39,988 bases of DNA from Cytobacillus firmus NBRC 15306 (GCF_001591465.1 NZ_BCUY01000033.1:1-39988); one strand, 5' to 3'. Counted from the stretch's first letter, positions 6,791-14,061 are shown. Made by a program: numbers and translations. The notes: generated from the sequence alone by a model not told the origin.

Positions 6791-7339
6791 ATGTTAAAAT
6801 TAGAACCTTTTACAGAAAAAGATTTCGATTTGCTCATCAGCTGGATCAGCACACCCGAATTAATGGTTCAGTGGAGCGGTGCTCATTTCAAATTCCCGCT
6901 TGATCACGAACAGCTTGCTAAGTATATCCGCTCTGCGAATCTGGAAACCAGCTCGGATTATATCTGCAAAGTTATAGCAAACGATGAAATCATCGGTCAT
7001 ATTTCCCTTGGCAGAGTAGACCGTGTCAACGAAACTGCGAGGATTGGCAAGGTTTTCATCCACCCCGCAGCACGGGGGAAAGGGTATGCTTCAGAAATGA
7101 TTCATCAAATCCTGAACTTAGCCTTCCAGGAGCTAAAATTAAATAGAGTCAGTCTCGGGGTTTTTGATTTTAATCTGCCTGCTATTAAGATTTACGAGCA
7201 GGCAGGTTTCCAAAAAGAAGGACTTCTCAGGCAGACCAATAAAGTTAAAAATGATTATTGGAGCTTAATAGAAATGAGCATCCTGAAAGAAGAATGGCAA
7301 GCCAGCGCCGGGCTCATGGGTATTCAATCAAACGTTTGA
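6791..7339 (+). CDS. GNAT family N-acetyltransferase
   Basis: 182-aa acetyltransferase of the RimJ/RimL-like group. It has the acetyl-CoA loop pattern VFIHPAARGKGYASEMI (R/Q-x-x-G-x-G/A type) and the C-terminal SLGVFDFNLPAIKIYEQAGF motif. The substrate is unknown. The start at 6791 is preferred over an ATG at 6767 because AAGGAG lies six bases before it. The last codons and the stop form half of a perfect 26-bp palindrome that also occurs downstream of the aspartokinase gene, so the C-terminus is part of a DNA element. Confidence 0.88.
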   Translation: MLKLEPFTEKDFDLLISWISTPELMVQWSGAHFKFPLDHEQLAKYIRSANLETSSDYICKVIANDEIIGHISLGRVDRVNETARIGKVFIHPAARGKGYASEMIHQILNLAFQELKLNRVSLGVFDFNLPAIKIYEQAGFQKEGLLRQTNKVKNDYWSLIEMSILKEEWQASAGLMGIQSNV

Positions 7340-7346
7340 TTGAATA
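7321..7346. repeat. Perfect 26-bp palindrome at the acetyltransferase stop codon
   Basis: The core is TCAATCAAACGTTTGATTGA, extended by TAT / ATA on both sides. The same 20-bp core occurs at 16167-16186. It spans the stop codon of the acetyltransferase gene. Confidence 0.9.
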
Positions 7347-7352
7347 GTGCTC

Positions 7353-7386
7353 ATTAAAAAAACAGGGCGGAAAACCCCCGCCCTGC
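7353..7386 (-). terminator. Terminator of the terC-type gene
   Basis: Minus strand CAGGGCGG / CCGCCCTG with a GGGTTTT loop, followed by seven Ts, immediately after the stop codon. Confidence 0.9.
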
Positions 7387-7390
7387 TTGA

Positions 7391-8173
7391 TCAGCTTGCT
7401 TTTTCCTCTGCTGGCATTTCCTGTTTTTCCTTGGAAAGGAACCATCCAGCTAACGCAATACCAATTAAGACTGCATAGAAAGTAACTTTCCATCCGGTCG
7501 ACTTGGCAAATCCTTCTGGCAGGATGGCCAGCGCCGGATGGGACATTGTGTAGACAGCCAGTTTAACACCAACCCATCCGACAATACCAAACGCTGCAAT
7601 CTCAAGTCCAGGTCTCCTGTGAAGAAGATCCACAAAGAGGTTTGCAGCAAAACGCATAATAATCAATCCGAACATACCGCCGGCAAAGATGACAAAGAAC
7701 TTTCCGCCATCAAGCCCGCCTACATGGCCAAGTCCTGAATCCGGAAGCGCTACAGCCAGTGCTACAGCTGCAAGGATTGAGTCTACTGCGAAAGCAATAT
7801 CAGCAAGCTCCACTTTAAAAACAGTCATCCAAAAGCCTGACTTTTTCTTTTCTTTCGTAACCCCTGCATCTTCCTCGCCTTTTTTCACAAGGAACTTTCT
7901 TAAAATGTGGTTAGCCGCGATGAACAGCAGGTAGAGCGCTCCAATGGCCTGAACCTGCCAAACATCTACTAAAAACGAAATCGCAAATAGAGATCCGAAT
8001 CGGAAAACAAAGGCTCCTGCCAACCCGTAGAATAAAGCTTTTTTCCTCTGCTCCTCCGGAAGATGCTTAACCATAATCGCCAGCACCAGCGCGTTATCAG
8101 CAGCCAATAAACCCTCCAGCGCCACAAGCAGCAGCAGCACCCATCCATACTCAAGTATTAGTGATAATTCCAT
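7391..8173 (-). CDS. TerC family membrane protein, probable Mn2+ exporter (YceF/YkoY-like)
   Basis: 260-aa integral membrane protein with seven or more hydrophobic helices. It has the conserved acidic motifs EGLLAADNALVLA and ELADIAFAVDSI that line the metal site of TerC proteins. B. subtilis homologues export Mn2+ and help metallate secreted enzymes. The Mn2+ riboswitch upstream supports manganese as the substrate. It is the second gene of an operon, 14 bp behind the FbpB-like gene, with the ribosome site AAGGGAGG next to that gene's stop. A charged cytoplasmic loop (KKGEEDAGVTKEKKKS) separates the two halves. Confidence 0.92.
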   Translation of the reverse strand: MELSLILEYGWVLLLLVALEGLLAADNALVLAIMVKHLPEEQRKKALFYGLAGAFVFRFGSLFAISFLVDVWQVQAIGALYLLFIAANHILRKFLVKKGEEDAGVTKEKKKSGFWMTVFKVELADIAFAVDSILAAVALAVALPDSGLGHVGGLDGGKFFVIFAGGMFGLIIMRFAANLFVDLLHRRPGLEIAAFGIVGWVGVKLAVYTMSHPALAILPEGFAKSTGWKVTFYAVLIGIALAGWFLSKEKQEMPAEEKAS

Positions 8174-8187
8174 CTAAACAACCTCCC

Positions 8188-8313
8188 TTATTTCACCTTT
8201 GTGTATTTTTCGTCTAAACGCTTTTCAATTTTCTCAAGCATTGCTTGATCTCTCAGCAGCTCTTCTTTGTTTTTCTTAATTAGTTCAGCAAATGATATCT
8301 TAGCTTTTTTCAT
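8188..8313 (-). CDS. FbpB-like small basic protein
   Basis: 41-aa protein, MKKAKISFAELIKKNKEELL then DEKYTKVK, matching the Fur_reg_FbpB family of small basic proteins. In B. subtilis FbpB works with the sRNA FsrA in the iron-sparing response. The start at 8313 is set by AAGGAGACCAAG. A longer reading frame upstream lacks a ribosome site. It is the first gene after the Mn2+ riboswitch and is co-transcribed with terC. Seen: sequence and context. Inferred: a manganese-linked regulatory role. Confidence 0.85.
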   Translation of the reverse strand: MKKAKISFAELIKKNKEELLRDQAMLEKIEKRLDEKYTKVK

Positions 8314-8413
8314 CTTGGTCTCCTTTCCTTTATTTTTTAAGTATTGAAAGCTTCGCACTGTTTCCCTGCAGTTATGTCGATTGAGGATTTTCATTGCCTG
8401 TCTTTATAGGGGA

Positions 8414-8449
8414 ATAAAAAAACCTCTACCAGCAAGCGGTAAAGGTTTA
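8414..8449 (-). terminator. Second (tandem) terminator in the Mn-riboswitch leader
   Basis: Minus strand AACCTTTACC / GGTAGAGGTT with a seven-base loop, followed by a T-run. It lies just after the switch-linked hairpin and resembles it in sequence. Confidence 0.75.
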
Positions 8450-8450
8450 A

Positions 8451-8489
8451 AAAAACAAAAAGACCTTTACCTGAAACAGGCAAAGGTCT
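8451..8489 (-). terminator. Switch-linked terminator of the Mn riboswitch
   Basis: Minus strand AGACCTTTGCCTG pairs with CAGGTAAAGGTCT, followed by TTTTTGTTTTTTT. Its 5' arm contains the CCTTT that closes aptamer helix P1, so ligand-bound aptamer should prevent termination. Confidence 0.9.
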
Positions 8490-8576
8490 TGCTAACAACG
8501 TTAAGGTTGCCAACAAAGCCGGGAGCACTTAACTCCGAAATGACGACTCTGCTGTAAAAGCTACTCCCCTTTAGGA
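8477..8576 (-). promoter_or_regulatory. yybP-ykoY Mn2+ riboswitch
   Basis: The minus strand shows AAAGGGGAGTAGC, GCAGAGTCGTCATTT, GGCTTTGTTGGCAACC and GCAAGACCTTTGCC. These are the conserved loop L1, linker and loop L3 parts of the yybP-ykoY motif. Mn2+ binding turns such switches on, here for the FbpB-like and TerC genes. Confidence 0.93.
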
Positions 8577-8600
8577 GAAACTATTCAACTATTTAAATTA

Positions 8601-8629
8601 ATCATATTCCATTTTGTTCAAAATGTCAA
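8601..8629 (-). promoter_or_regulatory. SigA promoter of the Mn-riboswitch operon
   Basis: Minus strand TTGACA (8624-8629), 17-bp spacer, TATGAT (8601-8606). It ends four bases from the stop codon of the upstream membrane protein gene. Confidence 0.85.
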
Positions 8630-8632
8630 TGC

Positions 8633-9628
8633 TTATGCAAATCGGTAATAAATTAAAATGAATGTAGCAAGGACGAAAATAAAATTCAGGAATACAAACA
8701 CAAATTGATCCCCCTTAGTTTTGTGCAGCTTGATCGGCGGGTTATAGAAAGACACCCCTTCAATGATGAAAATAATCAGCACACTATGGATCATAAAATG
8801 ACCGATCACTTCTGTCATGCCAAACAGCATTGTGGTAGTGATGAAAATAACTGTCACGACGAAGCCAACTACACGGTTAAGAATCCCTACTACAAGAAGG
8901 TAACCGACCACAAATTCAATGAATGCAGCCATAACAACGAATGCAGCAGGTGCAAATCCGAATGTAGGGACTCCATGATTGGCCACAATATCCAGTGACA
9001 TGCTTGGATATACCCATTTTTCGACAGCCACCCAGCATAAAGATAAACCTGTGCCCAAATATAAGAATGGAAATCCAACCTTCTCGAGCTTCGTGCTGCC
9101 GACCATCAGGACTCCAATAATGGCAACATAATATCCATAATCAAGCATATGGAAAATGCCATTCTGCATGGTAACGTACACAAACAGCCCCAGTAAAATA
9201 ACCGCTCCGGCCTTTGTGGAGATATGATGAGGAATTAGCAGAAAGCCAATCGTAGCCCACGTTAATATCATAGCAATCGTGCTGGTTAAATGAAATTCAG
9301 GCGCAAACAATGTTCCGTTCGTTACCTGGATTATTAACGCCGCAGCAGTTCCATACTTCAGGATATATCTGCTGTATTTGCGGAATCCTGAGAGCCAGTC
9401 ATCAAGCTTTTTGACTTTAGCCCATTGTGAAGTCTTTGGGATAATCAATGTCAATAGCGCAAGGACAATCGCAGCCGCCAGGGCCAGTCCCATGAATAAA
9501 GGTGATAATATATTTTCAATGGTTTCCTTATGAGGCGCCACATTCGTGAACCATTTCACATGAGCGCTTGTAAAAAAAGGCGTCATGACTAAGCCTATTA
9601 TTAATAATAACTGAAATATTTTTTTCAT
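8633..9628 (-). CDS. Polytopic membrane protein, DoxX-like
   Basis: 331-aa protein with a cleavable-looking signal (to about residue 22) and roughly eight to ten hydrophobic helices. The second half (GTGLSLCWVAVEKWVYPSMS through FVVGYLLVVGILNR) resembles DoxX/DoxD-like quinone-associated membrane proteins. Function is unknown. The mature N-terminus would start near AHVKWF, which puts a His at the chain end. The start is set by CCAAGGAGG. It is a single-gene unit whose end abuts the promoter of the Mn-riboswitch operon. Confidence 0.7.
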   Translation of the reverse strand: MKKIFQLLLIIGLVMTPFFTSAHVKWFTNVAPHKETIENILSPLFMGLALAAAIVLALLTLIIPKTSQWAKVKKLDDWLSGFRKYSRYILKYGTAAALIIQVTNGTLFAPEFHLTSTIAMILTWATIGFLLIPHHISTKAGAVILLGLFVYVTMQNGIFHMLDYGYYVAIIGVLMVGSTKLEKVGFPFLYLGTGLSLCWVAVEKWVYPSMSLDIVANHGVPTFGFAPAAFVVMAAFIEFVVGYLLVVGILNRVVGFVVTVIFITTTMLFGMTEVIGHFMIHSVLIIFIIEGVSFYNPPIKLHKTKGDQFVFVFLNFIFVLATFILIYYRFA

Positions 9629-9763
9629 GGTTTGTTATGCCTCCTTGGTGGCATTTAAAATTATTAAACAATATTAGTACAGTATTAATATAATATACTT
9701 CTTGTTGTTATGGATTATTCAAAAATGAACATTATGTGAAATTATTCACATATTAATACACAT

Positions 9764-9795
9764 AAAAATACAGGCTAATTTGCACCTGTATTTTT
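9764..9795 (-). terminator. Terminator of the phoD-tatA operon
   Basis: AAAAATACAGG / CCTGTATTTTT with a ten-base loop, immediately after the tatA stop. Confidence 0.88.
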
Positions 9796-9800
9796 ATTCC

Positions 9801-10007
9801 CTACTTTTCTCTTTTCAAATCTGAAAGTGCCGGCTTTTTCTCTTCTTTCATTCCCTCATCTGACACTATGTCTTTTGCCGCGCTTTTAAACTCAGTTAAT
9901 GTCCGCCCAAACGCCCTCCCAATTTCGGGAAGCTTGGATGGCCCAAATATGATCAAGGCAATGACAAGAACAAGAATTAAGCCTGGAATGCCAATGTTAG
10001 AAATCAT
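9801..10007 (-). CDS. tatA: Twin-arginine translocase subunit TatA
   Basis: 68-aa TatA. It has an N-terminal transmembrane helix (residues 6-20), the [17 protein letters not shown] hinge and amphipathic helix, and a charged tail. It forms the pore-like assembly that exports folded Tat substrates. It lies 15 bp downstream of phoD, as tatAd does in B. subtilis, where PhoD is the substrate. Unlike B. subtilis, no tatC follows. The operon ends in a terminator, so a TatC encoded elsewhere must serve. The TatAd-like assignment rests on this context. Confidence 0.94.
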   Translation of the reverse strand: MISNIGIPGLILVLVIALIIFGPSKLPEIGRAFGRTLTEFKSAAKDIVSDEGMKEEKKPALSDLKREK

Positions 10008-10022
10008 CTTCTCACCGTCCTA

Positions 10023-11777
10023 TTAATGTAATACCTTTTCGTGCTTTTTCTTAAGCTGCTTTTCATGTGCCCGGTTATGGGCACGATGACGGTCTTCCTC
10101 AACCTCGGCAGATATTCGGACTCCCTGAGGGACAGCAGAAGCCGAAACCTGCTTCAATCCAGCCTGATCTTTTTCAAAAACAAATGATGCTCTTGTTGAA
10201 ATATCCGCTCCTGGCTCTGTTACGAATGGAAGAACCCGATAATCCGCACGCCATTGCTCTGGTGTTACCCGGCAGCGGACATAGCCTCTATAATTATTAA
10301 AAAACTTAATATGCGGATTCTCTGCAAGCGTCTTTTCCGTATCTGCTCTCACATCTGATCCGTTCCCTCCTGATGTGATAGAGGTTCCGACAAATTCGGC
10401 CCCAATTAGCTTTGCATTTGGATCATCATAGTCTGTTAGAATATTGGAAGCCCAGCTTGCATGAACATCTCCAGTCAGGACGATCAGATTTTCGATATTG
10501 TTTGAAGCTGCGAAATCAGCCAGGCGCTCCCTGGCAGCAGGATATCCATCCCATGCATCCATGCTGAACTTCGGCGAAGCACTTGTCCCGAAGTTCCTCT
10601 GGACAAAAAACACCTGCTGTGCAAGCACATTCCAATGGGCATGGGAGGTACTAAGATTGCTTTCAACCCACTGTTCCTGTTCTTTGCCAAGGAGAGTCCG
10701 GGCTGGATCAAGCGACTCCGGTGTATGCGGCTTGCTCCCATCACCATTTGCCTGGTCATCCCGATATTGCCGGGAATCAAGCACAAGGAATGACGCCAGG
10801 CTGCCATAGCTGAACTCCCTATACAACTGCATACCATCACCATTTGGCATGGAAGATAACCGGAGTGGCATGTGCTCATAGTATGCCTGATAAGCTGCTG
10901 CCCTGCGTTTAATAAATGCTTCAGCTGACTGGCCTTTTTCCGGAATCCCTCCTGCATAGTTATTTTCCACTTCGTGGTCATCCCAAGTGACCACCCAAGG
11001 GAAAGCAGCATGAGCTTCTCTAAGATGCTGATCAGATTTATACTGAGCATGGCGATTCCGATAATCTTCTAGAGAGATAATTTCCTGCCCGCTATGATGG
11101 CGGACATTTCCTGTTGGTGAAATATATTCATTTGGTCCATATTCATATATGTAGTCGCCAAGGTGAATGACAAAATCCAAATTTTCCTTTGCCATATGCT
11201 GATAGGCTGTAAAAAGTCCATGTTCATACTGCTGACATGAAGCATATGCAAATGATAACCCTGATACTTTGGCACCCGCAGGCGGAAGTGTCTTTGTTTT
11301 GCCGATTGGGCTAAGCTCATTGCCGCTTTTAAAACGATAATAATAAACAGTGTTTGGCATTAAGCCTTCTGCCTCCACATGCACAGAATGCGCCAATTCC
11401 GGCACTGCAATTTCAGTCCCGTGTTTAACAACTTTTCGGAAGTGTTCATCTGCAGCAAGTTCCCATTTGACCGGTACAGCATGATTTGGCATCCCGCCTC
11501 CATTAAGTGGATCGGGTGCTAGCCTTGTCCATAAAACCACACTGTCAGAAAGAGGATCTCCTGATGCGACACCGAGCGTGAAAGGGTATTTGCTGAACTT
11601 AGGAGCAGCATCAACCTTTAGATTACCCACCCCTAATGACTGCGCCATAGCCAGCGCCAGCGAAAAACCGGCTATTTTCCCTGCACCAGATAGAAAGCTC
11701 CGGCGGTCAATGTCCCTCTTTAAGTTCTCTTCATTAAACTTCCTGATTAAATCATCAATCGATCTCTCATTGTTCAT
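10023..11777 (-). CDS. phoD: Alkaline phosphatase D / phosphodiesterase
   Basis: 584-aa PhoD, a secreted Ca/Fe-dependent phosphodiesterase that releases phosphate from teichoic acids or other esters. The Tat signal DRRSFLSGAGKIAG followed by a hydrophobic stretch lies at residues 24-50. Catalytic motifs are visible: ASCQQY, HLGDYIYEYG, TWDDHEVENNY, DSRQYRDD and LTGDVHASWASN. The ATG at 11777 is chosen because AAGAGGTG lies just before it; a GTG at 11786 would overlap that site. It is in an operon with tatA. A possible PhoP-type box lies upstream of a TATAAT -10, which would mean phosphate-starvation control. Confidence 0.95.
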   Translation of the reverse strand: MNNERSIDDLIRKFNEENLKRDIDRRSFLSGAGKIAGFSLALAMAQSLGVGNLKVDAAPKFSKYPFTLGVASGDPLSDSVVLWTRLAPDPLNGGGMPNHAVPVKWELAADEHFRKVVKHGTEIAVPELAHSVHVEAEGLMPNTVYYYRFKSGNELSPIGKTKTLPPAGAKVSGLSFAYASCQQYEHGLFTAYQHMAKENLDFVIHLGDYIYEYGPNEYISPTGNVRHHSGQEIISLEDYRNRHAQYKSDQHLREAHAAFPWVVTWDDHEVENNYAGGIPEKGQSAEAFIKRRAAAYQAYYEHMPLRLSSMPNGDGMQLYREFSYGSLASFLVLDSRQYRDDQANGDGSKPHTPESLDPARTLLGKEQEQWVESNLSTSHAHWNVLAQQVFFVQRNFGTSASPKFSMDAWDGYPAARERLADFAASNNIENLIVLTGDVHASWASNILTDYDDPNAKLIGAEFVGTSITSGGNGSDVRADTEKTLAENPHIKFFNNYRGYVRCRVTPEQWRADYRVLPFVTEPGADISTRASFVFEKDQAGLKQVSASAVPQGVRISAEVEEDRHRAHNRAHEKQLKKKHEKVLH

Positions 11778-11809
11778 TTTCTTCACCTCTTAACATGGAT
11801 TCACAATTG

Positions 11810-11851
11810 ATTATAAGAGGTGTTTTTTAAAGTAATATGAAGACATGTAAA
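11810..11851 (-). promoter_or_regulatory. phoD promoter with possible PhoP box
   Basis: Minus strand TATAAT (11810-11815) is preceded by three T-rich hexamers (TTTACA, TTCATA, TTTAAA) spaced about 10 bp within 11826-11851. This resembles the TTAACA-type repeats bound by PhoP. The match is imperfect. Confidence 0.45.
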
Positions 11852-12087
11852 GGAAGAAAATAGATTCCCTGCCTATTTTATCAGGGCTTTTGTAAGGATT
11901 TGGTTGTTCATTCAGCCTATAATCTATATTTGCGGTCAACAATCCTTTGTATTCCCGCACCTTTTGCCCCAGATTTTTTTACAATATAAACATAGAATAT
12001 TAACGAATCCTGTCAGATTCTTTTAGTTTACTAATCTTTAAATAGTGGTTATGATGGTAGTTATAAATCTTGCAAAGGGGTGAGGGA

Positions 12088-12405
12088 ATGAGGACACGTC
12101 AGGTAATGCCACTTTTACTGCTGTCTGTGTTTTTATCCTTTCTCATTACCCAATATCCTGGTGTCCATTATAATGACATTCCAATGGACCAAAGCAAAGC
12201 GGTAACAGTTTCGGACTTTACCGAGAGCTTCCTATTAAAAGATGATCCCAAAAAGCATATCTTTACTTTGGATATCATCTCTTTATCCATTACAATTCTG
12301 ACAGTTATCCTTTTTGTATATAGTGCTCTGCACATTGCCCGCAGGAGAAAGATATTTTATACTCCAATTTTCTACGAGGCGAATTATGTCATTCACGCTC
12401 CTTAA
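12088..12405 (+). CDS. Small membrane protein of unknown function
   Basis: 105 aa, with hydrophobic segments at about residues 7-20 and 65-88, an extracytoplasmic loop (YNDIPMDQSKAVTVSDFTES) and a basic ARRRK stop-transfer. I do not recognise it. The start follows AAAGGGGTGAGGG. A second, 37-aa membrane peptide starts 34 bp downstream before a shared terminator, so the two form a small operon, perhaps partners in one membrane complex. Confidence 0.75.
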   Translation: MRTRQVMPLLLLSVFLSFLITQYPGVHYNDIPMDQSKAVTVSDFTESFLLKDDPKKHIFTLDIISLSITILTVILFVYSALHIARRRKIFYTPIFYEANYVIHAP

Positions 12406-12439
12406 TTGTCCAACCAAACAATTAAAGGAGGAAGACATA

Positions 12440-12553
12440 ATGTGGATTAGATTTTTAATGATTGGGTTATTTTCATTAACAGCTTCCAGCCTGTTCTTTT
12501 ATCAGGGTATGGAAATGTATCATGCTTTCACAGATTTTTTTAGACAAAAATAA
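12440..12553 (+). CDS. Small single-pass membrane peptide (37 aa)
   Basis: MWIRFLMIGLFSLTASSLFF followed by a short polar tail ending FRQK. It has one transmembrane helix. An AAAGGAGG site seven bases before ATG strongly supports translation. It is second gene of the operon with the 105-aa membrane protein and ends at a terminator. The family is not recognised. Confidence 0.7.
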   Translation: MWIRFLMIGLFSLTASSLFFYQGMEMYHAFTDFFRQK

Positions 12554-12561
12554 GAAGTTGG

Positions 12562-12591
12562 CGCCCAGGGATTCCCTCCCTGGGCGTTTTT
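12562..12591 (+). terminator. Terminator of the small membrane-protein operon
   Basis: CGCCCAGG / CCTGGGCG with a nine-base loop, followed by TTTTTA. Confidence 0.9.
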
Positions 12592-12601
12592 ATTTCATAA
12601 A

Positions 12602-12633
12602 AAACCCGGCCTGTTTTATTCCCAGGCCGGGTT
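12602..12633 (-). terminator. Terminator of the second FbpB-like gene
   Basis: AAACCCGGCCTG / CAGGCCGGGTTT, 11 bases past the stop codon. On the minus strand it is followed by TTTTATG. Confidence 0.85.
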
Positions 12634-12643
12634 TCCTTTCTTA

Positions 12644-12766
12644 CTATGCTTTTGCATATTTATCGTCTATTTTTTTTTCGATCTTCTCAAGCTCACTGCG
12701 ATCTTTTAAAAGTTCTTCTCTATTAACCTTTATCATTTCAAGCATTGATAATTTTTTCTTTTTCAT
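12644..12766 (-). CDS. Second FbpB-like small basic protein
   Basis: 40-aa protein, MKKKKLSMLEMIKVNREELL then KIDDKYAKA. It is paralogous to the one at 8188-8313: same length, same xEELLxDxxxLEKIEKxxDxKY pattern. An AAGGTGAG site precedes ATG and a strong terminator follows. It could also be reached by read-through from purU on either side only if that terminator order allowed it; it lies 68 bp downstream of purU with no terminator seen between, so co-transcription with purU is possible. Confidence 0.82.
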   Translation of the reverse strand: MKKKKLSMLEMIKVNREELLKDRSELEKIEKKIDDKYAKA

Positions 12767-12834
12767 TTCTGCTCACCTTCTTTCATGACGTTGGTAATCC
12801 TTCTGGATGCAAGATCTTCTTTTTTCAGTGCCGC

Positions 12835-13701
12835 TTAAAAAACAATCGTCTTATTGCCATGCACTATTACTTTGTCTTCCACATGCCAGGCGACTGCCTG
12901 TGCGAGGACCTGCCTCTCCACATGCCTGCCGGCAATTTTGAGATCCTGTGCAGTGTGCCGGTGGTTAACCCGCTGGACATCCTGCTCAATGATCGGGCCT
13001 TCATCCAAATCATTTGTTACATAATGAGCGGTTGCCCCAATCAGCTTGACTCCGCGGTTAAACGCCCGTGCATAAGGGTTGGCTCCCACGAAGGCCGGCA
13101 GAAAGCTGTGATGGATATTAATAATCCTGTTTGGATATTTGGAAATAAAGCTCGGCGAAAGAATCTGCATATATCTTGCCAGCACAATGAAATCCGCTTT
13201 TCCATCCAGCAGCTCAACCGCCTTTTGCTCGGCTTCCGCTTTTGTATCCGGCGTAATCGGAACATGATGATATGGTATTCCGAAACCCTCCACCACTTCC
13301 CTCATGTCGGGATGATTGCTGATCACCAGGGGAATATCCACTTCAAGCTCCTTCGATTTCCAGCGCCATAGCAGCTCGAGCAGACAGTGATCCATTTTAG
13401 AAACAAATATCGCCATCCGCTTGCGCTCGCCTTTGCCGCTCAGCTTCCACTCCATTGAGTATTCCCTGGCCATTTCAGGCAGATCCTCTTTCAGTTTTGA
13501 AAAGGACTCATCAAAATGGTTCATATCGAATTCAATCCGCATGAAGAAGATGCCTGCCATCGGATCGGTTGTGTGCTGGTCAAAATGGACAATATTCGCG
13601 TTATGCTCCAGCAGAAAGTTAGAGACTGTGGAGATGATGCCTGGCCTCTCTGGACAGGATATCAGCAATGTCGCCCGGTTTGCGTTAACATTTGTATTCA
13701 T
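12835..13701 (-). CDS. purU: Formyltetrahydrofolate deformylase
   Basis: 288-aa PurU. It hydrolyses 10-formyl-THF to formate and THF, balancing one-carbon pools with glycine metabolism. An N-terminal ACT domain (residues 8-85, LLISCPERPGIISTVSNFL) precedes the formyltransferase-like domain, with NIHHSFLPAF and the catalytic GATAHYVTNDLDEGPIIEQD. The start at 13701 has TTGGAGG just before it. A longer frame runs back into the riboswitch and is not used. A tandem glycine riboswitch with terminator controls it. In Bacillus such switches are classically found on gcvT. Confidence 0.95.
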   Translation of the reverse strand: MNTNVNANRATLLISCPERPGIISTVSNFLLEHNANIVHFDQHTTDPMAGIFFMRIEFDMNHFDESFSKLKEDLPEMAREYSMEWKLSGKGERKRMAIFVSKMDHCLLELLWRWKSKELEVDIPLVISNHPDMREVVEGFGIPYHHVPITPDTKAEAEQKAVELLDGKADFIVLARYMQILSPSFISKYPNRIINIHHSFLPAFVGANPYARAFNRGVKLIGATAHYVTNDLDEGPIIEQDVQRVNHRHTAQDLKIAGRHVERQVLAQAVAWHVEDKVIVHGNKTIVF

Positions 13702-13734
13702 ATAGATTCCTCCAACTGCCTTGCCATCCATATA

Positions 13735-13782
13735 AAAAGGACAGAAAAAAGGCGGCTTCTTTATCCCCCTTCTCTGTCCTTT
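13735..13782 (-). terminator. Regulatory terminator between glycine riboswitch and purU
   Basis: AAAAGGACAGA pairs across a 25-base loop region with TCTGTCCTTTTT. The 5' arm overlaps the end of the second aptamer, so glycine binding can block it. Confidence 0.85.
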
Positions 13783-13945
13783 TACCTGAGAGTTTGACCC
13801 CTTTGGTGTCGCAAAGTCCATGCGCGCTCTCCAGAGATGCGTCCGACTGAGGTTCTGTCTACCTGAGAGATTGGCTTCAAGGGTATTTTTGAAGCTTGCT
13901 CCTTCGGTGGCTACTGTATGCTCTCTCCCGCAGCCGTCATCCGCT
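13774..13945 (-). promoter_or_regulatory. Tandem glycine riboswitch
   Basis: Two aptamers are seen on the minus strand. The first has GCGGGAGAGAG...GCCACCGAAGGAGCAAGC...CAATCTCTCAGGTA. The second has TCTGGAGAGCGCGC...CACCAAAGGGG...AACTCTCAGGTAAAAGGACAGA. This is the standard two-domain glycine switch; ligand is expected to turn expression on. Confidence 0.95.
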
Positions 13946-13964
13946 CAATATTTTTGTTATTTTC

Positions 13965-13993
13965 AGAATAATGTATTTTTCGGTTTATGTCAA
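13965..13993 (-). promoter_or_regulatory. SigA promoter of the purU leader
   Basis: Minus strand TTGACA (13988-13993), 17-bp spacer, TATTCT (13965-13970), about 25 bp ahead of the first aptamer. Confidence 0.85.
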
Positions 13994-14061
13994 TCGAACT
14001 AGGTTTCTTTCACAAAATTGCCACAATTGCAGCCTGGCTTTACTATGTGAAAAAGAAAAGT

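Noticed and set aside
8188-8394. Longer version of the FbpB-like protein starting at 8394
   Set aside because: The extra 27 codons lack a ribosome site and family similarity. AAGGAGACC clearly marks 8313.
12745-13371. Long plus-strand reading frame opposite purU
   Set aside because: It is the complement of a clear PurU gene, has no ribosome site and no recognisable protein features.
13702-13821. N-terminal extension of PurU to 13821
   Set aside because: It would translate the regulatory terminator and part of the glycine aptamer. The ribosome site at 13701 gives the normal family start.
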